A stretch of 64,000 bases of DNA from the NCBI GenBank assembly GCA_037074705.1, contig CM073592.1, forward strand, positions 56,719,129 through 56,783,128, in the 5' to 3' direction. The first letter of the stretch is position 1; every line of letters begins with the position of its first letter. Under the pieces are notes generated by a model that was not told the DNA's origin, ran no database searches, and saw only the letters and a list, made by a program, of their open reading frames with translations. A program made the position numbers and the translations under genes. This document shows, in pieces, positions 11,721 to 24,226 of the stretch. The DNA is from Zhengitettix transpicula. Taxonomy: Eukaryota; Arthropoda; Insecta; Orthoptera; Tetrigidae.

Positions 11721-11971
11721 CAACCGGAAGAATAAATTGATTCCTTAAAAACACTTGCTCTCGAAAAAGTCTTTATGATATTCATTTTTATAATTTGAGC
11801 AGACGTCGTCAAAACACCAATAAATTTCTTAAGCTGTTACCGTTACTCGATTACCACCACTCTACCTTCGATCACCGTGTTCAATAATCGTTGGTGACCC
11901 TAACTTCTCTCTACTTGAGTATCCATACGTCGACTATATTCAAACCTCATTACCCTTGTAGGAAAGCAGAA

Positions 11972-12388
11972 GAAGATGTAGATAGGCTATGTTTCGGGTA
12001 ATCTACATAGTGGCAACTCCCCTTTATAGCATAGGAAAAAGAGTGAAAGGTGGGATGCGGAAGGGTAGAGGAAGGTAGCAAGGGTTAACTAGGGCCCCCG
12101 GGCTATGGTTTAAGGATCCTACCCGGCAATTCACCTAAAAGTGATGCAGGGAAAACCCTAGAAAACCCTGAATCAGGTAGATCGGGCATTTGGTACTTGT
12201 CCCACGCCATTCCGAAGGCGAGAGAGGGGGTTTGCTGTGGGGTCGCAGCTTTCCCCCCGCCATTTGCTTGACCAGTTTAGCAGGCAGCTGGCCGACTATT
12301 CCGATAGGAATAGCAGATAACTCTTACTGTATGCCCAAGGTCTTCGACACCGAAACATACAGCTCTCAAAACAGGCCGAGGTGCCTCG
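11972..12388 (-). mobile_element. Family S retroposon, copy 3, reverse orientation, subtype B
   Basis: Reverse complement of the full family S unit, from GAGGCACCTCGGCCTG-like start to the subtype B CATAGCC-TATCTACATCTTC end. The A-tail is not obvious. It contains a short frame (12190-12396) that is repeat sequence only. Confidence 0.85.
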
Positions 12389-12519
12389 GACCTTAGTTCA
12401 AGAAACCAGAGAGATGTGAAGGCATCCCCAAATGTAGCCTCCTACAGAGCACTCTGGGAAAGTTCACCTGCGAGAGAATTGTCTCACAGGCTTCCTTCGT
12501 ACCCTTGTAGAAAGAATAA

Positions 12520-12618
12520 GAAGGTGTAGACATGTATGTATGTATGTATAGGGCAACTCCCTCTTATAGCATAGGAAAAGGAGTGAAAGGGGGGGGGGAG
12601 GAATGCGGAAATGTAGAG
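12520..12618 (-). mobile_element. Family S retroposon, copy 4, 3' fragment
   Basis: Only the last 100 bp of subtype B, in reverse orientation. Its CATA motif is expanded into a (TATG)n run at 12534-12549, and there is a G10 run at 12589-12598 where other copies have short C tracts. Microsatellite growth inside the tail is a local peculiarity. Confidence 0.7.
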
Positions 12619-12734
12619 CATAGTATTTTATTTGACAGATGAAGACAATCAACGTAAAATCGTGCAGTTACTAACATTTATTATTTTCACAATTTCGAAA
12701 CCCATAATACTACTTTTTATGCAAAAAAATTACG

Positions 12735-13204
12735 TGACCAACGTGATTCTTTATACAGTAAAGAAAAACTACACATCATTATTATAATAAACTAGCACTG
12801 ATTTACGTAACGTTCACATCTAAAATTTATGTCTTGGAAAGGCATCTCCTGCTTTGTCCGGTTCGTTGCTTGTACAGCTCTTACAATTTTGAATCACCTG
12901 ACGAAAGCAACAAGGATTGCGGAAATGGCGTGTGGAATATATTTTATCGCTTCATTTTGTCTTCTAATTGCCTACTTATTTATCTAATTAAAATCATTAT
13001 TTTATCAATTACAATTCCGAGAATGATATGCGTTTAGATTCAAATTTGAAAACAGCCGCTACCTATTAAAGTCCTTAAACCAATTTATTTCAATTAGAAA
13101 TGTTGTCACCTGTATAAAATCAACAAGGAGATTTCGGCCGTTCGGGCATATTCATCAGTAAATTCGATTAGTCTCGCAGCCTTTAAGTCTTTAACATTCT
13201 GTTC
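12735..13204 (+). repeat. Duplicated block D, copy 2
   Basis: Second copy of the block at 6328-6779, in the same orientation and with the same family S element attached downstream. It carries a 17-bp insertion containing CAGCCGCTACC relative to copy 1. Confidence 0.85.
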
Positions 13205-13624
13205 CGAGGCACCTCGGCCTGTTTTGAGAGGTTTATGTTCCGGGGGCACAGACTTTGGGCATACGGTAAGACTTGTTCGCTGTTCCCATTAGAACAGTCG
13301 GCCAGCTGTCTCCTAAACTGGTCGAGGTACGAAGAAGGGAATGCTGCGTCCCCACAGCAAACTCTTCTCCCGCTATCGGAAGGGCGTGGGACAAGTACCC
13401 AATGCCAGACCTACCTGATGCAGGTTTCTCTAGGGTTTTCTCTGCATTACTTTTAGGCGAATGCCGGCTAGGATCCTTAAACTATAGCCCGGGGGCCCTA
13501 GTTAACCCTTGGCTAACTTCCTCTACCCTTCTGCATCCCCCCTTTCAAATCCCTTCCTATGCTATTAATTGGGAGTTGCCACTATGTAGATTAGCCTCAT
13601 GTAGCCTGTTACCCAAAAAAAAAA
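13205..13624 (+). mobile_element. Family S retroposon, copy 5, full length
   Basis: It begins CCGAGGCACCTCGG, a 14-bp inverted repeat that marks the family's 5' end. It has all landmarks and ends CCTGTTACCC followed by ten A. Because block D precedes both this copy and copy 1, the two are probably products of one larger duplication. Confidence 0.87.
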
Positions 13625-13658
13625 TTATTTCACAGACCTTAATAACAAGAATAATAAA

Positions 13659-13659
<1 letters not shown>

Positions 13660-13691
<32 letters not shown>
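13660..13691. repeat. (TA)n microsatellite
   Basis: About 15 TA units, directly after AATAATAAACT. Confidence 0.95.
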
Positions 13692-13694
<3 letters not shown>

Positions 13695-15243
13695 ATATAA
13701 TACAAATTTGTCTCCATTACACCCTTATTGCATTTTCCAAATAAATTTTACAGTATTGTAGGGTAAAGTCGTTTACAGAAAAACTTGTAGACCTCTCTTC
13801 AAAGCTCTTGGAACTTTAACGTTGCCCAGTGCATTACATTTTTGAATGTATAAAATTCGTAAAACGTGATCAAAGTATGTTTGTTACCAACGGGGAATTC
13901 CATGAATATAATAGCAGATACCGCGCGACATTACTGACAGACAAACATCATCTCTCACTTTTTGAAAAAAAGTGAACGTTATTCAGGAATAAAGCTATTT
14001 AATTGTCTTCCTCTTAGCATCTAAATCGTAAGCTGTTACAACTTATTTATTAAAAAATTCAAAATTCTGTTGATGAATTTGTAAATCGGCCTGAGCCAAA
14101 CTAACATTATTTCTGTAGAAAATACTGGTTAATTTATGGAATACTAATATAAATCCTTATTGTCTGACTGCCCAACTGAAACTTCACAATTGTTTATTTC
14201 ATGTAGTACGAACGAGATTTCCAGCCACTGAGAAGAGCTGCCAGATAAATTCTTCCGGAGGCGACAACACACTTTGAATGCTCATCAATACAAGAAGATG
14301 ATATACAAATGGGAGTGTTATTTGTGCAGTGCAGTGTTATTTTTAGTCCTATTAGTGAAGTTCCGCTTACAATTATTTTTTATTCCTTATATATTTAAGA
14401 TTTATTACTTGTGTAATGTTATTTAATCGTAACTTATTCTATCTTATTTACGTATTTAGTATTCCTTATATTCTCCCAGAACGTATTTCATGTTATTTCA
14501 AATATGTACACTTTAATTTCTTCATATCAATATTTATGTATAGTCTTAAACATCCAGAGTATTTATGTATATTTAATTCATACATTTGTAAGTAATATAA
14601 ATTTGACTTGTCCTATTTCGTCAGCCGAGGACTAATGGAAATAATCTAATCTTTAAATGACCAGTATTGCGTCTTGATAGTACATTCGCGTGAATACATA
14701 ATTTTAATGTAACAATTATGCCTTTAATTCTAAATGTGTGTCAAGTACTCACATGCTAGGATGTTTTAGTCATTGCTTAAAAATAATTATTGATGCTCTT
14801 TGGAGAAACTTGTTCTATTTAAAATTATTTATAGGCAGAAAAAAAAAATTCTCGTTCATAAATCTATTTGAACGTGATTATCTGTCGTACTTTTATTATT
14901 TTTATGAGCATGTTTCCTAAACGTGTATCCCTAACAGTAAAAATCAATTCCCTTCTTAATCTGAATTGGAATCAATTTCAACTTTTACGATTTCTCATTG
15001 TAGAATCATTTCTACTTTTATGTGTGCTTCTCATTGCAATTTTCGAATGATACATTACAAATTGGTTTTATTTATTACACTCCTCTAAACTTTACTGAGG
15101 TAAATATGATCCCTATAAATAACAAATTACAATATAATTCTGAAATTATCTGAACCACCAAGAACCACGTTTTGTTGAGTATCTACAATTCTTGATGTAC
15201 ATACATCATGATTATATGAATACAGGATAGAACAAATATGTAT
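13692..15243. other. AT-rich stretch, nothing recognised
   Basis: Two 60-codon frames here have no domain and no splice context. I found no repeat match to other parts of the window. Confidence 0.4.
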
Positions 15244-16266
15244 TGTAATTCCAATTAATTAGGACATTAATTGTTTGAACATAAAATTTTAAATTGTTTG
15301 AGAAATCTATTATTGCGGCAGGAGCTTCTATAGCGACAATGTAGCCCAGCTCTGTTCCTTTGTCGGAAGGACTGAAAATGGCGTATGCGAGCTAAAACGC
15401 AAGACGACAGTTCAGTTCGCGGAAATACATCGTCGATGTATAACTGTTAGTGGGTGAGGAGAATTCAACAGAGTTGGTTGGTCAGAATTTAACAGAGTTG
15501 GTTGGTGCCTGGACATTTCTGAGGACAAAGTAAAACATTCACGAAAGCATAACGTCGAAACTTGCTAAGTAAAAGCAGTTTTGTGTCCATAGCCGGCCAG
15601 AAATAGTAAAATTTCAGTTTGAGTCCAATGCAGTAAAGACTGGCAAATATACAAACCACGGAATTCACCTAAGGAAAGCAGTCAACAGATAGCTGACAAC
15701 AAAAAAAGAAGGATTATGCGAGTTCCTGACATCCTATAAATTTTGGCTAGAATCAGTGAAAAATCTGTGAGTCTGAGAATCAGTGTATAATCCCGCAATA
15801 GTGTATTTCGAAAACGAAAGGTATGCTGGAATGCTGTACAAATGTAACAAATTACAAAATAATTAATTATGTAAACGTAATTGAAAGATACAAGTCAGAT
15901 TTCGTTCTCCGTTTAAATTGTTAATTCGTTCTAATCTCTTTACTTCTTAATTTCGTTCTCATTTTAAATTTCGTTCTAGTTTAATTGCCAAGTAAATTTA
16001 TTTTCTTTTAATTGTGATTTTTTGTTAATAAGATTTTTAAACATAATTAATGTGTCCATTATCAAACCCAGTGAAGTCCCTGAGATCTAATATTTTAAAT
16101 TTGTTATTGCTTTATTTAATGCCACAAAATTAAAAATATTGTTTGTAAATTTTATTAATTCTTTTATTTAATTAACGTCTTCCAGTTAATTATTACATTA
16201 ATAGCTTCAACGAGAGGTAAGTTCTTTAAATTTTATTTAATTAACGACCTTTAAATGTATATTACA
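15244..16266 (+). mobile_element. TGTAAT...ATTACA element (family T), copy 1
   Basis: About 1.02 kb, starting TGTAATTCCAATTAATTAGG and ending TGTATATTACA. Landmarks shared with the other copies: TTAATTGTTTGAACATAAAA, CTCTGTTCCTTTGTCGGAAGG, GCCGGCCAGAAATAG, AAGTCAGATTTCGTTC, AACCCAGTGAAGTCCCTGAGA and GCCACAAAAT. The TG...CA ends and lack of coding capacity fit a solo LTR. The TA-rich flanks also allow a non-autonomous DNA transposon. A GAGTTGGTTGGT tandem repeat lies near 15471-15505. Confidence 0.75.
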
Positions 16267-16274
16267 ATATATAT

Positions 16275-17120
16275 TGTATTGCCAATTTATTGTTTTAATA
16301 TAATTGGATTGTTAGCGGCACGAGTCTTGAAAGCAACAATCTTGGCTCTTTGTCGCTCGTGCGGAAGGGCAGTCCGGCAAAGGTTACTGGAGAGTGAGGA
16401 TGCTGATCTAAAAGTATGAATAGCGCGGTCCAAGAAGTCCAACTGTGAGATCTATTAGTTTACATAAAACGCAAGTAAAGAGTTTTGAAGGAGAGACTCA
16501 AATAACAATCGCAAAGTTGGAAGCAAAAGATTTGGCTTCACACAGACTGAACTAAATTTCGCATAGAGGCATCAAGGAGACCTACGTCCGAGGGCTGACT
16601 GAGGGGTGGCTGATCCAAAGTTCCAGGTGGCAGAGAACGTGAACATCGACCGTGTTTATTAAAAATTTAATGTGTAGAATCAGTGAATAATGGCCTTTTT
16701 AGTGAGTGTTGTCCTCAAGCCCCAAGAATCAGATCTGGTACTAGAAAGACAATTCGTGAGTACAAAACAATTATTTTAAAATCTGTAAACGAGGATTAAA
16801 GGTAGAAATCAGATTTCGTTCGTTTATTTTCATATTGTATTCAGTTAGCTTCAGAGTTTTAATTGTTAATGTTAGTTTATTAAATTGTATTGTTCTTACC
16901 ATCAAACCGAGTAATGACCCTGAGATATTTTATTGTAAAATATAAAGTTGTATTTTTCCTAGAACGCCACGAATTGCAAAATTGAAATAATATATTTGTT
17001 TGTTAACTTGATGAAGTATAAAGTAGGGATTACAATTTGTACTTTTAAAGAATAAATTTTTAAATCTTAATAATTTTGTGAATAAATTCTTTTAATTAAG
17101 ACCACCTTTAAATTATTACA
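16275..17120 (+). mobile_element. Family T element, copy 5
   Basis: It begins TGTATTGCCAATTTATTG eight bases after copy 1 ends, in the same orientation, and ends AAATTATTACA before TACATA. It has the GTTAGCGG, AATCAGATTTCGTTC, ACCGAGTAATGACCCTGAGA and GCCACGAATTG landmarks in family order. It is about 850 bp and diverged from copy 1, so the pair is not a recent tandem duplicate. Confidence 0.65.
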
Positions 17121-18250
17121 TACATAAAAGAAGTCTAAATTTTTTCACTTAATCATTTTTTTATTCAAATTTAAGTATTTGGAAGACACAAAAATTTGAT
17201 CCTTTAATAATACGTCTGAAGACGTCCCTCAACAAAGGAAAGAAACGTTACGTGGAATTTTTACTTACGTATTATATGTAAATTTTAATCTTTCTAAAGA
17301 AATATTCTGACGGTTCGCCATTCTCTAATAATTTGAAAATTTGTTGGTTTTTTTTATCCCATTGCTTTTCATTCTCAATTCAACAAGTGAGATTTCTTGC
17401 CCTTTGAGTTTATGTGATCTTATCAACATTCACACTCCTCGTCATTGTCCATTACGCATAGCGGCATGTTACTTACTAAACACACGCAGTTGCACCACAC
17501 ATGGAAAATTTATTCGAATAGTATTATTTCGAGTGATAAAAGGCTGACAGGATCAGAATTAAAAATTAACAGCCGTCTGGAATTTGGAGAATTATTTATT
17601 AAGCCCTGTTATTAGAAATAATGAATTATGATTATTTAATGTAATATATTCGTATGTACGATAATTCATTAGTGTTCAGTAATTGTTAATAGTGCTACAA
17701 TTTTATTACTTTTTGAAAATAATAAAGACTTGTAGAGTGGTCCTCAGATAAGGAAAATTCTTGAAGCTACTCGACACATTCGATTAAGTAGAACCTGATT
17801 TCAAATTGTAAAAGCGGAATTATTAGCCATAATAATTTCAAGTTTACATCTAATAAAAGATTAGACTGTAAAAGTTTCAGTTAATATGAATTGATTATTT
17901 TTAATTACTGCTTTCCCGGTACAGTAAATATATAGATACGGTATCGACAATATAGGTACAGTGAATTCGAATACGTAATATTAGTATGATAATGTAGGGT
18001 TATAATGAAGACATGCAGTTAGGACGCAAATTATTGCATTACCAGGAATTAATTTAAAATATAATTTCTAACTTATATTTTTGACATATCAACCGCAAAA
18101 GTATCAAATTATGTATTCTTTTCGTTACCCACTTTTAACAGATAAAGTTTTCTTTACGAATGAAAATATTATATGACAAAATAAAATTTTAAATATCATA
18201 TTCTCCACTGATGAAAGATAATAAATATGAAATAAAATACACGTAAAAAA
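17121..18250. other. AT-rich stretch, nothing recognised
   Basis: A 68-codon frame (17341-17547) shows no domain. No repeats or exon signals of note. Confidence 0.4.
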
Positions 18251-18572
18251 CATTGGAATAGTCGGTCAGCTGCCTCCTAAACCGGTCAAGGCACGGCGAG
18301 GGAAAAGCTGCAACCCCATAGCTAACCCCTCTCCCGCCATCGGAAGGGCGTGGGACAAGTACCAAATGCCCGACCTACCTGATGCAGGTTTTTCTAGGGT
18401 TTTCCCTTCATCACTTTAAAGCGAATTGCCGGGTAGGATCCTTAAAGCATAGCCCGGGGGCCCTAGTTAACCTTTGGCTACCTTGGTCCACTCTACCCTT
18501 CCGCATCCTTTCAAATCCCTTCCTATGCTATTAAAGGGATTACCCTCATGTTGCCTGTTACCCTAAAACAAA
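18251..18572 (+). mobile_element. Family S retroposon, copy 6, 5'-truncated
   Basis: It starts at the TTGGAATAGTCGG block, so about the first 90 bp are missing. It ends CCTGTTACCCTAAAACAAAG. The family landmarks from CAGCTGCCTCCTAAAC onward are present. Confidence 0.85.
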
Positions 18573-19810
18573 GAGAGGATTGAAACTTTTTTGTACGACA
18601 ATTATAATTAATGTCTTAACCGAGAAAAATTGCAGTTCACTATACAACTAAACGGAATAATTTCTTAAAGCACGCACTGAGGCCTAGCGTAATTTCTTTG
18701 CGTCCCTTGAAGCACATTTCAATAGATTGATATTCTGTTAACACTCCAGATGACTCAGCTCGCGTGCTAAGCTCGTGACTACACTAAGAGACAGAGGCGT
18801 GACCAGTTAGCGAAAAATAAAAATCTGGTTAAATAATTTTTGTTGCTTCTAATTATGGATACACACCAAAGTAAGTTTCATATTTAACCTTGTCTGTGCC
18901 ATTGTGAACTTTCTTAATGTCAATAAATTCGTTGTAATTAAACGGAATCAACGTATTGCCGTTTAACATATAAATACCAGTTAATGGTTAAATGTACGAA
19001 TTTCTTTTAAAGTCGGTGAGAATTAAAATAAATATGTTTACGGCCATTTGGATACCGATGAAAAGATTCGACGGGTCCACAAAATAATATCGTGTGGTCA
19101 AGTGATTACGTTTCAAACTCAGTCATGGCGTTAAGTAGAAAAGTAAATAATTTCTGAATGTTTACCACAGATTTAGAAACAGTTACACTGGCACTACATC
19201 ACCCTAACATGGCGATTATAGCTAGTGAAAATTTATATGCGACGTAATTGAATATCTAAGAAAGGTTGGCAATGCACTCCACAAAGAGCATTTGGCGATA
19301 AGAAAATATAACAGCTCGTACAGTTAAGTGCCATAAATGCAAATTAACTGTACGAACCACGATGTACTATAGTTTTACTTCTGATTTTAAGTTTTGCGGT
19401 AGCTACGCATTAATGCTAGACAAGAAATTGGTAATATATTAATTTTTTAGGCAACTAAGAAATTAGAGAGACGAGGCAGAGAAGGTTTACCAACGGATTT
19501 AAGATTGAGCGACTAAAGCTTGAAATTCTGTTAAGAGACTGTGTCCATTCCAGTTGGTGTTTGAGACGTCGCTATAGTTACTCAGTTTTATAGTCGGTCT
19601 AGCATAAAACTGAGGAGACTGGGTTTACTCTATTGTTTGTAAAGTAAGTAGGAAAGTTTATTTGTGTACTCTACTCAGTATTTACGTCGATATAATTACT
19701 CTACTCCCGCGGTAGTAAAGCAGCAGTCCGCGAATCTGTACAGTAATTTCGCAGACCCACTGTGGGTGCAGACAGAACCGTTCTGGAGAGACGGAAAGGG
19801 CTACCTTTGG
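18573..19810. other. Gene-free stretch, nothing recognised
   Basis: AT-rich with no supported gene. A short exact inverted pair, CAGCTCGTACAGTTAAGTG-like against TTAACTGTACGA, occurs near 19311-19356. Confidence 0.4.
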
Positions 19811-20119
19811 GTGGTCGAGGCAAGGAGAAGGGAATGCTGCTTCCCCACAGCAAACTCCTCTCCCACTACCGGAAGGGCGTGGGACTAGAACCCAATGCCC
19901 GACCTACCTGATGCAGGTTTTCTAGGGTTTGTCCTGCATTACTTTTAGGCGAATGCCGGGTAGAATCCTTAAACTACAGCCCGGGGACCCTAGTTAATCC
20001 TTGGCCACCTTCCTCTACCCTCCCGCATCCCCACTTTCAAATCCCTTTCCTATTCTATAAGAGGGGACTTGCCACTATGTGGATTACCCTATACATAGCC
20101 TGTCTACACCTAAAAAAAA
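19811..20119 (+). mobile_element. Family S retroposon, copy 7, 5'-truncated, subtype B
   Basis: It begins at the GGTCGAGGCAAGGAG block and ends in the subtype B tail TAGCCTGTCTACACCT followed by eight A. It lies 31 bp before another family member. Confidence 0.85.
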
Positions 20120-20150
20120 CATTCCTTTTCTTCTCTCCGTTTATGAACTA

Positions 20151-20568
20151 AGGCACCTCGGCCTGTTTTGAGAGGTGTATATTCCGAGGTCGGAAACCTT
20201 GGGCACACGGTAAGAGTTGTCCTCTAATCCTATTGGGAATAGCCGGCCAGCTGCCTCCTAAACCGGTCGAGGAATGGAGAAGTGTATCTTACGTTCCTAA
20301 AACAAACCCCTCTCCCACCATCGGAAGGGCGTGGGACTTGTATCCAAAGTCCGACCTACCTGACGCATGTTTTCTAGGGTTTCTCCTGCATCACTTTTAG
20401 GTAAATACCGTGTAGGATCCTTAAACTACAGCCCGGGGACTCCAGTTAACCCTTGACTACCTTCCTCTACCCTTCCGCATCCCCCTCTTTAAAATCCCTT
20501 CCTATGTTATTAAAGGGGAGTTGCCACCATGTGGATTACCCTCATGTACCAAATTACTCTAAAAAAAC
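20151..20568 (+). mobile_element. Family S retroposon, copy 8, full length
   Basis: It runs from AGGCACCTCGGCCTG to an ATTACTCT-A7 end, with all landmarks present. Copies 7 and 8 lie head to tail, as copies 1 and 2 do. Confidence 0.87.
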
Positions 20569-20697
20569 AAGAAACCCACAGTGAGATGTGAATTTTGGGG
20601 CACACGCAGGTTTAATATTCAGCGTATGCAAGCAATACATGGCATGGTATCACTTGTACTTTGTTTCCGAGATCCAAGAATACGAGAAGATATATAT

Positions 20698-21627
20698 TGT
20701 AGCAGTAGTTAATTCGGCCATTAATTGTTTGGACATAAAATTTGAATTGTTTGATAAATCCATTACAGCGGTAAGGCGAGCAGAGCAACAATAGCGCTGA
20801 GCTCTGTTGCCTTGAGAAAATGCCGAAATGGAAATGCGCGCTCAAACTCGAGAGCACTAGGATAGCTAGTTGGCGGAGAAACTTTACGAGGAGCAGAACA
20901 AGTAATATAACTTGAGCAGAGACTAGACATCGTCAATGTATAACTAGTTAAAGTTGTAAATTAATACAAAGAAAACATTCACGGAAGTATTGCAGCGTAA
21001 ATATTGGAAAGTAAGAGCAGTTTTCGTCAGAACAGAACAGAACAGAACAAAGTCTTCGTGGAGAAATTAATCCAGGAGAACATTGGTAAATGATTGTGGA
21101 GCGGAGCAATCAACGGAATACAGTCAATCTTGCCGAATTTTAAAGTGAAGTGTAGAATCAGTAAAAACCAAGGCCTGATATTAAATCATTAAAGAGTGTA
21201 AAAGTGTCAGAACGAGGTAAAATTGATTGTTCTGGTATCAGACCGACGGTCCGTAAGTAACATAATTTAGAATAATATTGTAAACGAAAATTAAAGGATA
21301 AAGTCAGATTTCGTTCCCTTTTAATTGTCAATCAAAGTTAATTTCTTTTCTTTTTAATTTATTTCATTCTATCGACATATTGTTTAGGTAAATTGTAAAC
21401 TGTTTTGTTAATAAGATTTTAAATCATTTTTTTTGTGTTCATTATCAAACCCAGTAAAGGCCCTCAGAGAACAGATCTCAAATTTTGTTTGTAATTATCT
21501 TTTATTCTTGAAAGCCACAAAATAAAATAAATATTTTCGGTTTGTTAATTGTTAATAGGTTTTTCATTTATAATTAACCCATGATATCATCATATTTAAT
21601 TAAACGGGCAATTGTTTGTTCATTACA
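20698..21627 (+). mobile_element. Family T element, copy 3
   Basis: It starts TGTAGCAGTAGTTAATTCGG after TATATAT and ends GTTTGTTCATTACA. It holds TTAATTGTTTGGACATAAAA, AAAGTCAGATTTCGTTCCC and AACCCAGTAAAGGCCCTCAGA landmarks. Near 21034-21054 it has a (CAGAA)n pentamer run of about four units. Confidence 0.75.
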
Positions 21628-21649
21628 ATATATATGCATATATATATAT
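21628..21649. repeat. TA-rich spacer between inverted family T copies
   Basis: ATATAT, GCATATAT and so on. It separates copy 3 from copy 2, whose 3' ends face each other. Confidence 0.9.
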
Positions 21650-22603
21650 TGTAATAATCACTAATGATGGGCTTTTTAAATGAAAGATTAATAAAATTTA
21701 CAAACAATAGATTTATTGTGGCAATAACTCAAACAATTACAAATATATAATATTGAACTTCTCAGGGTCTTCACTGGGTTTGATAATGGACAAATCAATA
21801 ATATTTATAATCTTATCAACAACAAATCACAATTAAAAGAAAAAAAAGAAATTTACTCGTCAATTAAACTAGAACGAAATTTAATTGTGAACGAAATTAA
21901 AAGTAAAAAAATTGACTCTGATTAACAATTTTAATCAAAGAGAGAACGAAATCTGACGGCCATCTATTAATTACGTTTACATAATTAATTGTTTTTTTAA
22001 AAAAGTGTTAGACACGTCTGCCCAGCATTCCAGCATACCTTCCATTTTCGAAAACACTATTGCCGGTTTTACACTGCTTCTAAACTCACAGATTTTAAAC
22101 CAAATTTTAAGCTAAAATTTTATATAATGTCAGGAACTCGGATGATCCTCCTTTCACCATCTATCGGTTAAACGCTCGCGTTAGGTGAATTCTGCGATTT
22201 GTCGATTGGGTAGTCTTTATTGTTCCGTACTTAAACCGAAACTTTTGCTATTTCTGGCCGGCTATGGACACAAAAACTGCTTTTTCTTTGCAGGTTTCGA
22301 CGTTATACTTTTATGAATGTTTTACTTTGTCCTGCTAATTGCCAACCCTGTTGAATTCTCCTTCCAAAAACTGTTATACCTCGACGAGATCTTTCCGTGA
22401 ACTGTATCTCACCATATCTCCCTGTGAACTGTACTCTCGTCTTGCAATTTTAGCGCGCATACGCCATTTTGACGGACCTTCCGACAAAGGAACAGAGCCG
22501 GGTTTCTATTGTTGTTCCAAAGCTCTTGTCGCTATAATGGGTTTCTCAAACAATTTAGATTTTTATGTTGAAACAATTAATGTCCTAATTAATTGGCATT
22601 ACA
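21650..22603 (-). mobile_element. Family T element, copy 2
   Basis: On the + strand it starts TGTAATAATCACTAATGATG and ends AATTGGCATTACA. Its reverse complement is very close to copy 1, including GGACATTAATTGTTT, CTGTTCCTTTGTCGGAAGG and TGGCGTATGCGCGC. It is flanked on both sides by TA runs. Short frames inside (e.g. 22339-22704) are repeat sequence. Confidence 0.8.
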
Positions 22604-22620
22604 ATATATATATATATATT

Positions 22621-24190
22621 CACCTTGTAAAAAAGACGGTTGCTTGGACGTCCACTGCAAGGCGTAAAATAGACGTTCTTATCTTTGGTATACATTTATT
22701 TTAATTTGCAACAAACCATTTCCATAATGATAGTGGCGCCATTTCCTCCTATGTACAACTCACGTAAAAATGCGATGCTCCACTCCAACGTATTGTATAC
22801 ACACCGTCTGATCCGTGCTATGGCCACAGGCTTCGCGTTACAGAGTTACGTGTTCCAACCACCTATATAAACAACCAACATTGCACACCACTATGTCACC
22901 TCGTATAATCCTAAATCGGTACTATCATATTCTAAAGTTCAACCTTCTTGAATTCTATATTAGTTACTTAATCCGTAATACTCTAACTGACACCAGTATT
23001 CTTTTACTAGTGTGCATCCTGGAATTTAAAATAAAGGTTATTTAAAATATTTCCGTACACAATTCTCACTTCATTCCTTGCCTACAACGCCTTGGCCCTT
23101 TCTCTATAAATATACGTTTAAATTTATTATGTAAGATTTTAATTTCATCCGATTTCATTAGGTGCTCTTTACCGTGTCAATCCGATCCATTAGATTACTG
23201 TTGTGATTGTATACCTGTTTCTCCATAGGAGGTGGTCATTTCAGTCTACGCGATAGGCAATCTATTTTTTTCACGCACCTCACGTTTTATATCTTTCAAA
23301 TTATTTGCATACTTCCCAATCTTATTCCTTAGTTTCGTCGCAAACTCAATAAAAAAATGTTCTTCAGAACTTTGCCAATCCTTTCTGATGGTCCTTCACA
23401 ATACGTTAACGCTCTGTATTGACATTTGTCCGAATCTTACTCAATTTAAAATTACTCACTCGCTTTACAGTTGCCATGCCTACACTCCTAACTAGTTATC
23501 TTATTTCCGAAGTTATCAAATATTTTCATATTCTTCCATACCACTCGTTTAATCTCCACTCGTAATTCCTTTCCCTCCCCTCGATGTTTACACACTTCAC
23601 TCATATTCCCTAAAGCTTCCTCCCCCCGCCCCCCCCCCCATATATAGCATACCAATTCTTTACAAAGATTACAACACAATTTCTTTAACAATGAAACTCT
23701 TATCTGTCAGTTTTGATATTAGGTCCGAGCTACATTAAATTTAACGCTTTTAGTATTTCTAATTTCACAATTTTTAATTTTATATAAAATGAATAGAATA
23801 TATACAAATGACTGTTTAAATTAAATTACACATGATTAAGTACAATAATTATCACTTATATCTGTATTTTTTATTTTGGGCATGTATATAACTACATCTT
23901 GACATCTAAAAGTGGCAACACAGTTTTATTTTACCCTTCGTGGGTAATTTAAATTCTATGATTCTAGAGTTATTCAGGGTACCTTAGTAACTGATAATTT
24001 TGGGGTGGTTATATTACAAATTTTGGATACCGTATTATAACTATTTAGGTTAATTTTCCCATGTTGGATTAAATTTGGTGGATAAACATTATTTTCCAAT
24101 ATAGTAACTTTTTTTTAAAATAACATTGATAAGACACACAACAGTCGCCGATAGTGTTTCTAAATCATATTATTAGCTTATTTGTGATCA
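22621..24190. other. Gene-free stretch with a C-run
   Basis: Mixed AT-rich sequence with several short frames (60-87 codons) and no domain. A C-run interrupted once (23622-23639) is present. No repeat match elsewhere in the window was seen. Confidence 0.4.
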
Positions 24191-24197
24191 TATTTGA

Positions 24198-24222
24198 CAC
24201 ACACACACACACATATATATAT
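24198..24222. repeat. (CA)n(TA)n microsatellite
   Basis: ACACACAC followed by ATATATAT, immediately upstream of family T copy 4. Confidence 0.9.
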
Positions 24223-24226
24223 GTAC

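Noticed and set aside
13273..13761. 162-codon open frame, among the longest in the window
   Set aside because: It is retroposon sequence running into a TA microsatellite (poly Ile/Tyr), with no domain.
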